The notes: generated by a model not told the origin, from the letters alone. A stretch of DNA of 64,000 nucleotides from Novosphingobium sp. FKTRR1 (GCF_020404405.1 NZ_JAIZDA010000003.1:62001-126000), one strand, 5' to 3'; counted from the first letter of the stretch, positions 30,874-40,196 are shown. Program-made: numbers and translations.

Positions 30874-32646
30874 TCAATACCCGTCCACCGCGCCCATCGG
30901 CAAGCGCGGATCGATCGCGCCGAACAGCGGCGCGGGCGGGATCGGTACCCCTTCGTCGTCCTCCTGCTCGGGCGGGGTGCCGATGATCTTGGCCCCGCCG
31001 GTCAGGATTGCGGCGATGTGGTTGCCGTGTCGGCGTTCCTGCAGGTTCTGACCTTTGGCCTTCAGCGCGGCGATGGTGTCTGCCGACAGGCCAAAGCGCT
31101 CGTAATAGGTCACGTCGGGCAGCCATTGCTGGTGCAGGCGCGGCGCATCGACCGCTTCTTGAAGGTTCATGCGGTAATCGATCAGGTTGATGAGCACTTG
31201 CAGCACGCCAGTCGGGATGCGGCTGCCGCCCGGCGTTCCCAGCACCGCGGCCAGCTTGCCCTGATACGTCACGATTGTCGGGGTCATCGACGACAGCGGC
31301 CGCTTGCCCGGAGCGATGGCGTTATTGGGGCCCTCGACCAGCCCGTACATGTTCTTTTCGCCCGGCTTGGCGGTGAAATCATCCATTTCATCGTTCAGCA
31401 GGATGCCGGTGCCCGGCACCGTCACCCGCGCGCCGAACCAGTCGTTGAGCGTGTAGGTCACCGACACCGCGTTGCCCGCCGCATCGACGATGGAATAATG
31501 GGTGGTGTTCTGGCCTTCGTGTCCACCGCCGACACCGCCAAGGCTTGCCGATGGAGTGGCCTTGTCCGGGTCAATCCCGGCACGCAAGGTTGCGGCATAG
31601 TCGGCGGAGATCAGCTTGGTGATATCGGCCTTGACGAAATCGGGGTCGCCCAGCGCCACGTTGCGATCATGGTAGGCGCGGCGCAGCGCCTCGATCAGGT
31701 AGTGGCTGGCTTGCGCCGAATGGAACCCGAGCTTGTCCATCGGATAGCCCGACAGCACGTTCAGCGTCTCGCAGATGACCACCCCGCCCGAGCTGGGAGG
31801 CGGTGCCGAAATGACATGATAGCCGCGATAATCGCACTCCACCGGCTTGAGATCGCGCACTTTGTAGCGCGCGAAGTCGGCCGCGCTGAAGATGCCGCCG
31901 TGCTGACGGCTGGCCTGCACCATCGTGCGCGCAATCGCGCCGGTATAGAACGCTTCGGTTCCGCCTTGGGCGATCGCGGTCAACGAACGGCCAAGATCGG
32001 CTTGAACCAGTCGCGCGCCCGGCGCCCACGGCTTGCCATGGTCAAGGAAGATCGCAGCGCTAGCGGGGTCTTTGGCAAAGTCCTCGGCCCCGGTGGCGAG
32101 CATCGCCGCATCGCCTCGGTCGAGCACGAAGCCGTGGCTTGCCAGCGCTATGGCGGGAGCCAGCAGTTCGGCGCGCGGGCGGGTGCCCCAGGTGGCGCGG
32201 GCCTGTTCTAGGCCTGCCACGGTGCCCGGAATCCCGGCCGAGAGATAGCCCCGCGTCGACAGTTCGGGCACCGGCTTGCCATCGGGCCCCAGATACATGT
32301 TGGCGCGCGACAGGCCCGGCGCGGTTTCGCGGAAGTCGAGGAAGTGAACCGAGCCGTCGGCCAGCCGCACCGTCATGAAGCCGCCGCCGCCAAGGTTTCC
32401 GGCCTCGGGAAAAGTAACCGCCAAGGCATAGCCGACCGCGACCGCCGCATCGATGGCGTTGCCGCCCTTCTTGAGCACCTCGACTCCGACTTCGCTGGCG
32501 AGGCGGTGCGCGGTCACCACCATGCCATGGTCGGCCGCTACGGGCACGCGGGACGCTGCAACGACCGGGGTGGGTACGGCCGCAAGGGTGATTGCGCCTG
32601 CGACAAAGCACGACATCGAGGCACGCAGCAGGTTCTTGAGCTTCAT
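30874..32646 (-). CDS. ggt: Gamma-glutamyltransferase (periplasmic)
   Basis: A 590-residue precursor with an N-terminal signal peptide ending A-V-P-T-P-V-V-A. It autocleaves before the catalytic Thr of the T-T-H-Y-S-I-V-D motif to make two subunits. Substrate-binding segments R-E-T-A-P, G-N-L-G-G-G-G-F and S-S-M-T-P (near the C-terminus) and G-T-P-G-G-S-R-I are present. The enzyme releases gamma-glutamyl groups from glutathione and its conjugates in the periplasm. The ATG at 32646 gives the best signal peptide; ATG at 32658 is 4 codons longer. It is followed within 4 bp by the homocysteine methyltransferase gene. Confidence 0.92.
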   Translation of the reverse strand: MKLKNLLRASMSCFVAGAITLAAVPTPVVAASRVPVAADHGMVVTAHRLASEVGVEVLKKGGNAIDAAVAVGYALAVTFPEAGNLGGGGFMTVRLADGSVHFLDFRETAPGLSRANMYLGPDGKPVPELSTRGYLSAGIPGTVAGLEQARATWGTRPRAELLAPAIALASHGFVLDRGDAAMLATGAEDFAKDPASAAIFLDHGKPWAPGARLVQADLGRSLTAIAQGGTEAFYTGAIARTMVQASRQHGGIFSAADFARYKVRDLKPVECDYRGYHVISAPPPSSGGVVICETLNVLSGYPMDKLGFHSAQASHYLIEALRRAYHDRNVALGDPDFVKADITKLISADYAATLRAGIDPDKATPSASLGGVGGGHEGQNTTHYSIVDAAGNAVSVTYTLNDWFGARVTVPGTGILLNDEMDDFTAKPGEKNMYGLVEGPNNAIAPGKRPLSSMTPTIVTYQGKLAAVLGTPGGSRIPTGVLQVLINLIDYRMNLQEAVDAPRLHQQWLPDVTYYERFGLSADTIAALKAKGQNLQERRHGNHIAAILTGGAKIIGTPPEQEDDEGVPIPPAPLFGAIDPRLPMGAVDGY

Positions 32647-32744
32647 CGCAAATCCCATGGGCTTGGTCGGTCCGGCGCGGCACGGACCTTGACCTGCGGT
32701 ATGGAATGGGCGGTGCGCGAGTGCAAGACCTCGCGCCCACGCGA

Positions 32745-33548
32745 TCAACCGCTGGCGGCGCCGATGGCGGCGGCCATTTCCTCTCGTGTGGGGTTGCGGC
32801 GCAACGTCAGCCCGCCGTTCACCTGCAGGTTTTCGCCGGTCATGAAGCATTCGTCACTTGCAAGGAACACGGCGGCGGCGGCGATGTCATCGGACGTGCC
32901 CCATCGGCCAAGCGGATAGGAAGCGCGGAAGCTTTCAAACAGGCCGGGCACTTTCTTGGCTTCCTCGTTCATCGGGGTGTCGGTCAGGCCGGGCGAGATC
33001 GAGTTGGCGCGGATGCCCTCAACGCCGAATTCGTGTGCGATGCAGCGGATGACGTGGTCGGTTCCCGCTTTGGTGCCCATATAGGCCGCGTGGTCGTTGA
33101 GCATGATCGTGGCGGTGGCCGAACTGATCGTGATGATCGACCCGCCGCGCCCGCCTGCCGACCGCGCCATCTTGCGGATCATCGCCTGAAAGAACTGGTA
33201 GGGGCCGATGAACTGCAACGCGACCATCGCTTCCAGATCGGCGCGGCTGGTGTCGAGGAACGGCTGCAGCAGTCCCCAGCCGGTGGCATTGATGGCGATG
33301 TCGATCCCGCCGAGTGCTGTGGCGGCAGTATCGGCCAGTGCGGCCACGCTCGCTTCGTCGGTGAGGTCGCAGGCTGCCCAAAGACTGCCGGTTTCGGCGG
33401 CAAAGGCTTCCAGCACATCGGCCTTGCGACCTGAAACCAGCACCGTGGCGCCCTCGGCCTGAAAACGCCGGGCGATCACCTGACCCATGTTGCCGGGGCT
33501 GCTTGCGCCCATGATCAGGGCCGTTTTGCCTGCCAGACGTCCGGTCAT
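32745..33548 (-). CDS. SDR-family enzyme (6), atypical cofactor loop
   Basis: A 267-residue SDR. The first loop reads M-G-A-S-S-P-G-N-M-G-Q rather than T-G-x3-G-x-G, a form seen in enoyl-reductase-like SDRs. The N-N-A-G position is I-N-A-T-G-W-G. The S-S-A-T-A Ser and Y-M-G-T-K are intact, with V-N-G-G at the C-terminus. A GGGAGAG ribosome binding site precedes the ATG. It is divergent from the SDR/VOC operon at 33.7 kb with a weak lux-box-like site between. It may reduce an enoyl or keto group rather than oxidise an alcohol. Confidence 0.88.
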   Translation of the reverse strand: MTGRLAGKTALIMGASSPGNMGQVIARRFQAEGATVLVSGRKADVLEAFAAETGSLWAACDLTDEASVAALADTAATALGGIDIAINATGWGLLQPFLDTSRADLEAMVALQFIGPYQFFQAMIRKMARSAGGRGGSIITISSATATIMLNDHAAYMGTKAGTDHVIRCIAHEFGVEGIRANSISPGLTDTPMNEEAKKVPGLFESFRASYPLGRWGTSDDIAAAAVFLASDECFMTGENLQVNGGLTLRRNPTREEMAAAIGAASG

Positions 33549-33603
33549 TGTTCTGCTCTCCCGCTATTGCGACGAACAGCTATCATGCGTCGGCTGCGGC
33601 TTT

Positions 33604-33623
33604 TCCTGTTCAAAAGGGTAGTG
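33604..33623. promoter_or_regulatory. Weak lux-box-like element G
   Basis: TCCTGTTCAAAAGGGTAGTG keeps CCTGT on the left and the CT-N12-AG spacing but has poor dyad symmetry. It lies in the divergent promoter between SDR (6) and SDR (7). It is listed for comparison with boxes A-F and may be coincidental. Confidence 0.25.
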
Positions 33624-33700
33624 CCCGCGCAAGCCGGGGCAGGGCAAGGTCGCAACAAAGGGTCGGTGCGATCACCGGTCGGGATCGAGGAGGTTGAAAC

Positions 33701-34462
33701 ATGGATCTTGGACTCAAGGGCAAGAAGGTCATCCTGACCGGCGGTAGCCGCGGGATCGGTCGCGCGACGGTGGAATTGCTGGCTGCAGAAGGAGCCGACG
33801 TTGCGTTCTGCTCGCGCAATGCCGAACAAGTGGCGCAAACTGCCGCCGTGCTGGAAAAGGCCGGTGTTCGGGTGTTCGGGTCGGCGTTCGATCTGGATCA
33901 GGGGCCCGACGCCTATCGCGCCTGGCTGACCGATGCCGCTGAAAAGCTGGGCGGCGTCGATATCTTTATCCCGATGATCTCCACGTCGGGTTCGGGAGCC
34001 ACCGGCGACTGGCAGAAGGGTCTGGACCACGATATCATGGGTTCGGTCATCGGGGTCGAAGTGCTTGAACCCTATCTCGAAAAGTCGGACGCAGCTTCGG
34101 TCGTGATCCTTGCATCGACGGCGGGTCTGGAGACCTTCATCGTGCCGCAAGGTTACAACGCGCTGAAGGGCGCGCTGATCGTCTATTCAGGCCAGCTCAG
34201 CCAGGCCCTCGGTCCCAAGGGTATTCGCGTCAATGCCGTGTCTCCGGGGCCGATCAAGTTCACCGGCGGCAACTGGGATGTTATCGAAACCGCTGCGCCC
34301 GACTTGTACAAGGCGGTCGAAGCCGGCTTCGCGCTTGGCCGGTTCGGCGATGCCGAAGAAGTCGCCAAGGCGGTCGTATTCCTTGCCAGCCCGGCGTCAT
34401 CCTACACCACCGGCACCAACCTTGTGGTCGATGGCGGCTATACCAAGCGCGTGCAGTTCTGA
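33701..34462 (+). CDS. SDR-family protein (7), lacking N-N-A-G
   Basis: A 253-residue SDR with T-G-G-S-R-G-I-G near the N-terminus and Y-N-A-L-K in the active site; the Ser is in A-S-T-A-G. The conserved N-N-A-G is replaced by a sequence around I-P-M-I-S-T-S, so the strand that stabilises the central sheet is different, as in 7-alpha-hydroxysteroid-like and certain ketoreductase SDRs. A GAGGAGG ribosome binding site precedes the ATG. It is followed 33 bp later by a VOC gene in the same direction and forms an operon with it. Confidence 0.88.
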   Translation: MDLGLKGKKVILTGGSRGIGRATVELLAAEGADVAFCSRNAEQVAQTAAVLEKAGVRVFGSAFDLDQGPDAYRAWLTDAAEKLGGVDIFIPMISTSGSGATGDWQKGLDHDIMGSVIGVEVLEPYLEKSDAASVVILASTAGLETFIVPQGYNALKGALIVYSGQLSQALGPKGIRVNAVSPGPIKFTGGNWDVIETAAPDLYKAVEAGFALGRFGDAEEVAKAVVFLASPASSYTTGTNLVVDGGYTKRVQF

Positions 34463-34495
34463 ACGACAAGGCGGTCGGACCATGAGTATCATGCC

Positions 34496-35023
34496 ATGAC
34501 AATCGGGGCACGGGGTATCCACCATATCGGAGTCTCCGTGCCCGATCTCGCGTTGGCGCGGCGGTTTTATCTCGACCTGCTTGGCGGCACAGAGGTCGGG
34601 CCGCCGCTGGAATGGCAGGACAACTCGTTCATCGACGCAGTGGTCGGCTTGCCCGGCAGCGCCGCGCGCCAGTTCATGTGCCGGTTCGGCAACGCCTATA
34701 TCGAAGTGTTCGAATACCTTGCGCCCCGATCCGATCCTCAAGACCCAGATCGGGGTGTGAACATCTACGGCTACACCCACATCGCCTTGCAGGTGGAGGA
34801 CGTGCTGGCTTGCCATGAACGGTTGGTGGCGGCGGGAATACGGGTCCATACCCCACCCGCGATGGGCGGCATCACCGTTCTGCCCGATGGCAGCAAGACC
34901 GGTTATGCCGCCACCTATTGCCGTGACTGGTTCGGCAATGTCTTCGAAATCATGGAAATCTATGACGACCCGCAAATCCGCCCGGTCTGGCGCGCTGACA
35001 CGGGCATAATTGCGGCGTCCTGA
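34496..35023 (+). CDS. VOC-family protein (2)
   Basis: A 175-residue vicinal-oxygen-chelate protein. The N-terminal module starts I-H-H-I-G-V-S-V-P-D-L and has Y-I-E-V-F-E; the second has Y-T-H-I-A-L-Q-V-E-D and F-G-N-V-F-E-I-M-E. His and Glu at these four places fit a metal-binding VOC enzyme such as an epimerase, lyase or dioxygenase. The ATG at 34496 gives the family start. It is co-transcribed with SDR (7) and convergent with SDR (8). Substrate unknown. Confidence 0.82.
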   Translation: MTIGARGIHHIGVSVPDLALARRFYLDLLGGTEVGPPLEWQDNSFIDAVVGLPGSAARQFMCRFGNAYIEVFEYLAPRSDPQDPDRGVNIYGYTHIALQVEDVLACHERLVAAGIRVHTPPAMGGITVLPDGSKTGYAATYCRDWFGNVFEIMEIYDDPQIRPVWRADTGIIAAS

Positions 35024-35062
35024 CCCTTCCCACATGCAGTCGATGAGCGGTCCCCCGCCCGA

Positions 35063-35791
35063 TCAATGCCTTACCATCGCCCCGCCATCGACCCATACGC
35101 CGTGACCCGACATGAACCGCGCGTCGTCGCTGCACAGGAACGCGACGACGTCGGCGATGTCCTGCGGCTGGCCAAGGCGGCGCAAGGGCGCCTTGCCTTC
35201 CCAGAACGTGCGGTATTCGGGCATCTGGGTAAAGGCGGGCGCGGTCATCGGCGTGTCGATCGCGCCAGGCTGCACGCAATTGGCCGTCACGCCGAACGGC
35301 CCCAGTTCGGCGGCAACCGATTTGGTGAACCCCAGCACCGCGTGCTTTGACGCGGCATAGGCGCACAGCCCTTCATCGCCGAAGCTCGATGTGGTCGAAC
35401 CGATGGTGACAATGCGCCCCGCGCCGTGGGCCTTGAGCAGCGGCGCGGCATCGCGGACAAGGCGGAACACGGCGATCAGGTTCACTTCTAGCACCCGCCG
35501 GAAATAGGCATCCTCATGCCCTTCGAGCGGCTGAAACGCGCTGATCCCGGCGCAAGGCACCAGCGTGTCCAATCCGCCCATCCGGTCGAGAGCCAAGGCG
35601 ACGAGCTCCGCATTGGCAGTCTCGCCGGTCAGGTCGGCGACGTAATCGACGTCGCCGTGCACGTCGGCGGTGACGACCTGCGCGCCGTCTGCCTTCAAGC
35701 GGGCCACCACCGCCGCACCGATCCCCGATGCGGCACCGGTGACGATGGCCCTGCGCCCGTCAAGGCGACCGCCCAGACGCTCAGAGACCAT
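35063..35791 (-). CDS. SDR-family dehydrogenase (8)
   Basis: A 242-residue classical SDR: T-G-A-A-S-G-I-G near residue 18, V-P-C-A-G at the N-N-A-G site, the G-S-T-T-S Ser and Y-A-A-S-K, with W-V-D-G-G at the end. Its ATG overlaps the last 11 bp of the upstream MDR gene, so the two are translationally coupled. It presumably oxidises an alcohol that the MDR enzyme then reduces at an adjacent double bond, or the reverse. Substrate unknown. Confidence 0.9.
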   Translation of the reverse strand: MVSERLGGRLDGRRAIVTGAASGIGAAVVARLKADGAQVVTADVHGDVDYVADLTGETANAELVALALDRMGGLDTLVPCAGISAFQPLEGHEDAYFRRVLEVNLIAVFRLVRDAAPLLKAHGAGRIVTIGSTTSSFGDEGLCAYAASKHAVLGFTKSVAAELGPFGVTANCVQPGAIDTPMTAPAFTQMPEYRTFWEGKAPLRRLGQPQDIADVVAFLCSDDARFMSGHGVWVDGGAMVRH

Positions 35792-36803
35792 CGGCGATCT
35801 TCAGCACGAGCTTGCCGGTATTGGCGCCGCTGAACAGCCGCATGAACACGTCGTAGGCGTTCTCGAGGCCCTCCTGCACGTCCTCGTCGATGCGCAGGCG
35901 CCCTTCGGCCATCCACCCGGCCATCACCGCGCCACCTTCGGCAAAGCGTTCGACATAGTCCATGATCAGGTAACCATGGATCGTCGACCGGGTGGTGAGC
36001 ACGCGCCACAAGTTGCGAATGCCGATCTTTTCAGGCGCATTGTACTCGCTGATCAGCCCGCACAGCACCACACGCGCACGCATCGCCAGATTGAGCAGCG
36101 CGGCGTCCATCACGTCGCCGCCGACGTTCTCGAAGATCACATCGACACCGGCAGGCGCCGCCGCGGCGATCTCGGCAGCGAGTTCGTCGACCGACTTGCC
36201 CTTGTAGTCGATGGCGACGTCGAAGCCGTAATCATCGATCAGACGCTGGCACTTGGCGGCGCCTCCGGCGATGCCGATCACCCGCGCGCCCAGAATCTTG
36301 CCAATCTGGCCGACTGCCGAGCCGACCGCACCGGCCGCGCCCGAAACCAGCAGCGTTTCGCCCGGTTGCGGCTTGGCGATATCGATCAGCCCGAAATAGG
36401 CGGTAAGGCCGACTGCGCCGAGCGCGGAGAGGTACTTGGACGGCGAATCGACGATCGAGACGTCGATCTTCATTGTGAAGCCACCGGCCTGGTTTACCGA
36501 GTAGTCCTCAAGCCCGTTCAGCCCCATGACCCAGTCGCCCACCGCGAAATCGGGGGAATCGGTGGCCGATACCTGACCGATCGTGGTCGCCCGCACCGGA
36601 TCGCCCAGCGGGATCGGCGGCATGTAGCTGGGGGCATCGTCCATCCATCCACGCTGCGCCGGATCGAGCGAGGCATAAGCGTTGCGCACGACAAAACCGC
36701 CCGGCGGCGCGCTTGGTACGGCTTGTTCGACAAGCTGGAAGTCGTCGGGCACGGGGGTTCCGTGCGGACGGCGGGCAAGCAGGAATCGGCGGTTGGTGGC
36801 CAT
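35781..36803 (-). CDS. Zinc-independent MDR oxidoreductase (1), PTGR/CurA-like
   Basis: A 340-residue NADP-dependent medium-chain reductase without zinc ligands. The substrate domain opens R-R-F-L-L-A-R-R-P-H-G and the nucleotide domain has S-G-A-A-G-A-V-G-S-A-V-G-Q. The F-E-N-V-G-G segment and Y-N-A-P-E are typical of leukotriene B4 12-hydroxydehydrogenase/CurA enzymes that reduce alpha,beta-unsaturated ketones. The ATG at 36803 has a GGAGAG ribosome binding site. It is divergent from the TonB receptor with lux box D between. Two paralogues are at 41.0 and 44.2 kb. Confidence 0.9.
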   Translation of the reverse strand: MATNRRFLLARRPHGTPVPDDFQLVEQAVPSAPPGGFVVRNAYASLDPAQRGWMDDAPSYMPPIPLGDPVRATTIGQVSATDSPDFAVGDWVMGLNGLEDYSVNQAGGFTMKIDVSIVDSPSKYLSALGAVGLTAYFGLIDIAKPQPGETLLVSGAAGAVGSAVGQIGKILGARVIGIAGGAAKCQRLIDDYGFDVAIDYKGKSVDELAAEIAAAAPAGVDVIFENVGGDVMDAALLNLAMRARVVLCGLISEYNAPEKIGIRNLWRVLTTRSTIHGYLIMDYVERFAEGGAVMAGWMAEGRLRIDEDVQEGLENAYDVFMRLFSGANTGKLVLKIADGL

Positions 36804-36856
36804 TGTCGTCTCTCCCATTTGGTACTGCATGCCTTGCATCCGACATGTCAGAGGGC

Positions 36857-36876
36857 ACCTGTAACAAGTTGCAGTA
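36857..36876. promoter_or_regulatory. Candidate lux box D, MDR/TonB-receptor divergent promoter
   Basis: ACCTGTAACAAGTTGCAGTA has the complete left arm ACCTGTA and T-G-C-A-G at the position of T-A-C-A-G, one mismatch in the right core. It lies 84 bp before the TonB receptor start and 54 bp before the MDR start. After box A it is the best match in the window. Confidence 0.55.
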
Positions 36877-36959
36877 CGCCAAACGAGCGCATCCTGTCAG
36901 GATACTACTCGTTGGTCAGCCCCCAAACGTGCGCGGCCATTTCAATGGGAGGATTCCTG

Positions 36960-39290
36960 ATGCGTACCGCATTTGCGCGGGCCGCCGTATTTACGGCGCT
37001 TGCCACAAGTTCATGCCTTGCTCTTTCTTCGCAAGCTTTTGCCGCTGACGAACCGCAGGCGCAGGCCGTCGATGCCACCGCCGGTTCAAGCGAGGGCGAT
37101 ACCGGCGCGATCATCGTTACCGCGCGTCGCCGTTCGGAAACCTTGCAGACCACCCCGGTCGCGATCACCGCGATCAACACGGCGATGCTGGAAAACAAGG
37201 CTTCGGTGAACATCGGCGATCTGCAGGGTGCAGCGCCGGGCTTGCTGATCACCCAGCAGAACTCTGGCGCGCAGGCGGCCAACATCTCGATCCGCGGCCT
37301 GACTTATGCCGACATCGAAAAGTCGCAGACGCCGACCGTTGGCGTGGTCGTTGATGGCGTGACCATCGGCACCAACACCGGCCAGTTGCAGGATGCGTTC
37401 GACGTGGCGCAGATCGAAGTGCTGCGCGGTCCGCAGGGCACGCTGTTCGGCGCCAATACCATCGGCGGCGTCATCAACATCACCCGTTCCAAGCCGACCA
37501 TGCAGCCCGGCTTCAAGGGCGAAGTCAGCTATGGCCGCTGGAACACCTGGTCGGCCAAGGGCATCGCCAACTATGGCGACGGCAGCACCTGGGGCGTCAA
37601 GCTGTGGTACTTCCACAACCAGACCGACGGCTTCTACCACAACGAAACGCGCAATACGTCGGACGGCTGGAGCAAGGGCGACAGCTTCGGCGGCAGCTTG
37701 CTGTTCAAGCCCGCAGGTTCGGGTTTCGACGCCCAGCTCTCGGTCGAGCAGGTGGTGCAGTCGTTCGCCCCGGTGGTGAGCAACATCGCCAAGACCGGCG
37801 AAGTGTTCTGCGCCTTCGAGCCCGCCAAGGAATGCAACCGCAACACCACCACCGACCTGTACACCACGTTCGGCCAGGCTGCGGACAGCCATTACCACGC
37901 GCCTGACGCCACGCTGCAGATGAACTACGATCTGGGCGGCGTGAAGCTGTCGTCGATCACCGGCTGGCGCCACAGCCGCGAAGAGCAAACGCAGGACTTC
38001 GACGGTTCGTCGACCGATTTGTACTATGTCGACCGTCGCCAGCACTACACGCAGTGGAGCCAGGAACTGCGCGCTGCCGGTAAGGTCTTTGACGGCTTTG
38101 ACTACGTGGTTGGCGGCTACTTCTTCTCCTCCAACTACGACCTGACCCAGTGGTCGCGCGTGTTCGGTTTCGCGCCCACCGTGGTGCCGACCGTGTTCGA
38201 CAAGAACGCCCAGCACGTTGAGGGCAAGACCAAGAGCTACGCGCTGTTCGGCGACTTCAACTGGGCCTTTGCCGACAAGTGGCGTCTGTCGTTCGGCGGC
38301 CGCTGGAGCCACGACAACAAGAAGCTGAACAACGGCTTTGCCGGTGGCAAGCTGATCGATCCGAACAACGTCACGCTCAGCCAGTTCGTGCCGGTCGGTT
38401 CGGGCGATGCCAGCTTCAGCAAGTTCACGCCGAAGGTCGGCATCGACTATCGTCCCAACAGCGACACGATGATCTATGCCAGCTGGTCGCGCGGCTATCG
38501 CTCGGGCGGGTTCAGCCCGCGCGCGGCAACCGCCGACACCGCCAGCACGCCTTTCCGCCCCGAAACCGTGGATTCTTGGGAACTCGGCGCCAAGCTTGCT
38601 GCGTTTGACCGCAAGCTGGAAGTCAACATCGCCGGCTACGTGTCCGACTACAAGAACATGCAGCAGAACCTGACGGTTCCGGGCGGTCCGACCGGCAACC
38701 AGACGGTCACCGGCAACGTCGCTGGTGGTGCGCTGATCAAGGGTGTGGAAGTCGATGGCACGCTGCGCGTTACGCCTGATTTCAAGATCACCGCGTCGGC
38801 TGCATACATGGAATCGCATTTCCGCAACTTCGTGGCCAACGGCGTCTATGGCACCGCGATCGTGCCCTTCAACTATTCGGCCAACAACCTGATCTACGCG
38901 CCCAAGTTCACCGGTTCGATGAGCGCGGAATACACCGTGCCGACCAGCTTCGGCAAGGTGATCTCCAGCGTGAGCTGGCGCCATATCAGCCCCTACGACG
39001 AACAGCTTTCACAGGCTTCGCTGACGCCGATCCTGTCGGGCACCACGGTGACCGGCGTGATCGTCAACGGCAACGATGCCCGTGTGCGCACGGTAACGCA
39101 GAACCTGGTCGATGCCAGCCTGACCGTGAACTTCAAGCTCAGCAACACCGACGCCTATGTCCGCGTGTTCGGCCGCAATCTGGCCGATACCCGTACGACT
39201 ACCCACGCCTTCACGGTGGCCGGGCTGTGGTCGTTCGGCATGGCGGTGGAGCCGCGCACTTATGGCGCGACCATCGGCGTGAAGTTCTGA
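36960..39290 (+). CDS. TonB-dependent outer-membrane receptor
   Basis: A 776-residue outer-membrane barrel receptor. A signal peptide (M-R-T-A-F-A-R-A-A-V, ending A-F-A) precedes a TonB-box-like I-I-V-T-A-R-R. The plug domain has I-S-I-R-G-L, V-D-G-V and L-R-G-P-Q-G-T-L-F-G; the beta-barrel ends in G-V-K-F with the terminal Phe. GGGAGG lies 7 nt before the ATG. Sphingomonads use such receptors for catabolic substrates and siderophores; here the catabolic neighbours suggest the growth substrate. A strong terminator follows. It is divergent from the MDR-SDR operon and may be co-regulated through lux box D. Confidence 0.93.
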   Translation: MRTAFARAAVFTALATSSCLALSSQAFAADEPQAQAVDATAGSSEGDTGAIIVTARRRSETLQTTPVAITAINTAMLENKASVNIGDLQGAAPGLLITQQNSGAQAANISIRGLTYADIEKSQTPTVGVVVDGVTIGTNTGQLQDAFDVAQIEVLRGPQGTLFGANTIGGVINITRSKPTMQPGFKGEVSYGRWNTWSAKGIANYGDGSTWGVKLWYFHNQTDGFYHNETRNTSDGWSKGDSFGGSLLFKPAGSGFDAQLSVEQVVQSFAPVVSNIAKTGEVFCAFEPAKECNRNTTTDLYTTFGQAADSHYHAPDATLQMNYDLGGVKLSSITGWRHSREEQTQDFDGSSTDLYYVDRRQHYTQWSQELRAAGKVFDGFDYVVGGYFFSSNYDLTQWSRVFGFAPTVVPTVFDKNAQHVEGKTKSYALFGDFNWAFADKWRLSFGGRWSHDNKKLNNGFAGGKLIDPNNVTLSQFVPVGSGDASFSKFTPKVGIDYRPNSDTMIYASWSRGYRSGGFSPRAATADTASTPFRPETVDSWELGAKLAAFDRKLEVNIAGYVSDYKNMQQNLTVPGGPTGNQTVTGNVAGGALIKGVEVDGTLRVTPDFKITASAAYMESHFRNFVANGVYGTAIVPFNYSANNLIYAPKFTGSMSAEYTVPTSFGKVISSVSWRHISPYDEQLSQASLTPILSGTTVTGVIVNGNDARVRTVTQNLVDASLTVNFKLSNTDAYVRVFGRNLADTRTTTHAFTVAGLWSFGMAVEPRTYGATIGVKF

Positions 39291-39317
39291 TCGTCCGATC
39301 GCATGATTGACCCTACC

Positions 39318-39352
39318 GGGGGGCAGGGTGTTTGCCCTGTCCCCCTTTTTTT
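39318..39352 (+). terminator. Rho-independent terminator after the TonB receptor
   Basis: An 11-bp G/C stem (39318-39328 pairing with 39335-39345, one G-U pair), a 6-nt loop and seven T (39346-39352). It lies 28 bp after the receptor stop and 21 bp before the next SDR start. Confidence 0.85.
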
Positions 39353-39373
39353 ACCTGATCGTGGAGAGCATGA

Positions 39374-40138
39374 ATGGCACGGCTTGAAGGCAAGATCGCA
39401 CTGGTGACCGGCGGCGCTTCGGTGCCGGGGCTTGGCAGCGCGACCGCGCACCGCTTTGCGCAGGAAGGTGCGAAAGTGTGGCTGACCGACCGCGACGCCG
39501 CCGGGGCCGAGGCTGTGGCGCAAGCAATCCGCGATGCGGGCGGGCAGGCTGTCGCGCTGGCCCATGACGTGACCAGCGAGGCCGATTGGGACGCGGTGTT
39601 CGCCGCAATCGAAGCCACCGATGGCCATCTCGACATTCTGGTGAACAATGCGGGGATCGCCGTGTTGCGCCCGATCGGCGAGATGACGACCGCCGATTGG
39701 CTGCTGCAGAACAACGTCAACCTGAACAGCGTGTTCTTCGGCACCAAGCGTGCGGTCGTTTCGATGCGCAAGACCGGCACCAAGGGTTCGATCATCAACA
39801 TTTCGTCGACGGCGGGCCTTGTCGGCGTTCCGGCCTGCAGCGCCTATGCGGCGGCCAAGGGCGGGGTACGGCTGTTCTCCAAGACGGTGGCCATCGAGAC
39901 AGCGCGCGAGGGTATCCGCGTCAATTCGGTACATCCCGGCATGATCCTCACCAACATCCAGGGCGTGGCGCAGGAAGATAACGCGGCAAACTATGACGCG
40001 GTGCTGGGTGCGGTACCGATGGGTTGCATGGGCGAGCCAGACGACATCGCCAACGTGAACCTGTTCCTCGCTTCGGACGAAGCCAAGTACGTAACCGGCG
40101 CCGAATTCGTGGTCGACGGCGGCATGACGGCAGTTTGA
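39374..40138 (+). CDS. SDR-family dehydrogenase (9)
   Basis: A 254-residue SDR. The cofactor loop T-G-G-A-S-V-P-G-L-G-S is two residues longer than usual. N-N-A-G, the S-S-T-A-G Ser, Y-A-A-A-K and V-D-G-G-M at the C-terminus are present. The ATG at 39374 lies 21 bp after the TonB receptor terminator, so it needs its own promoter or read-through. A hairpin separates it from the convergent ThuA gene. Confidence 0.9.
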   Translation: MARLEGKIALVTGGASVPGLGSATAHRFAQEGAKVWLTDRDAAGAEAVAQAIRDAGGQAVALAHDVTSEADWDAVFAAIEATDGHLDILVNNAGIAVLRPIGEMTTADWLLQNNVNLNSVFFGTKRAVVSMRKTGTKGSIINISSTAGLVGVPACSAYAAAKGGVRLFSKTVAIETAREGIRVNSVHPGMILTNIQGVAQEDNAANYDAVLGAVPMGCMGEPDDIANVNLFLASDEAKYVTGAEFVVDGGMTAV

Positions 40139-40148
40139 GCCACGGCAG

Positions 40149-40182
40149 GAGGGGCATGGATTTCCCTCGATCCATGCCCCTC
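40149..40182. terminator. Hairpin between convergent SDR (9) and ThuA genes
   Basis: A perfect 13-bp stem (GAGGGGCATGGAT at 40149-40161, complement at 40170-40182) with an 8-nt loop. It has no long T-run but its position suggests a bidirectional terminator. Confidence 0.65.
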
Positions 40183-40196
40183 ATCTGTGCCCCCAT

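Noticed and set aside
35670-36959. Upstream 430-codon extension of the TonB receptor frame
   Set aside because: It runs antisense through the MDR gene; the signal peptide and ribosome binding site place the start at 36960.
37086-38984. Minus-strand 632-codon frame within the TonB receptor
   Set aside because: Antisense shadow of a well-supported receptor with no recognisable domain.
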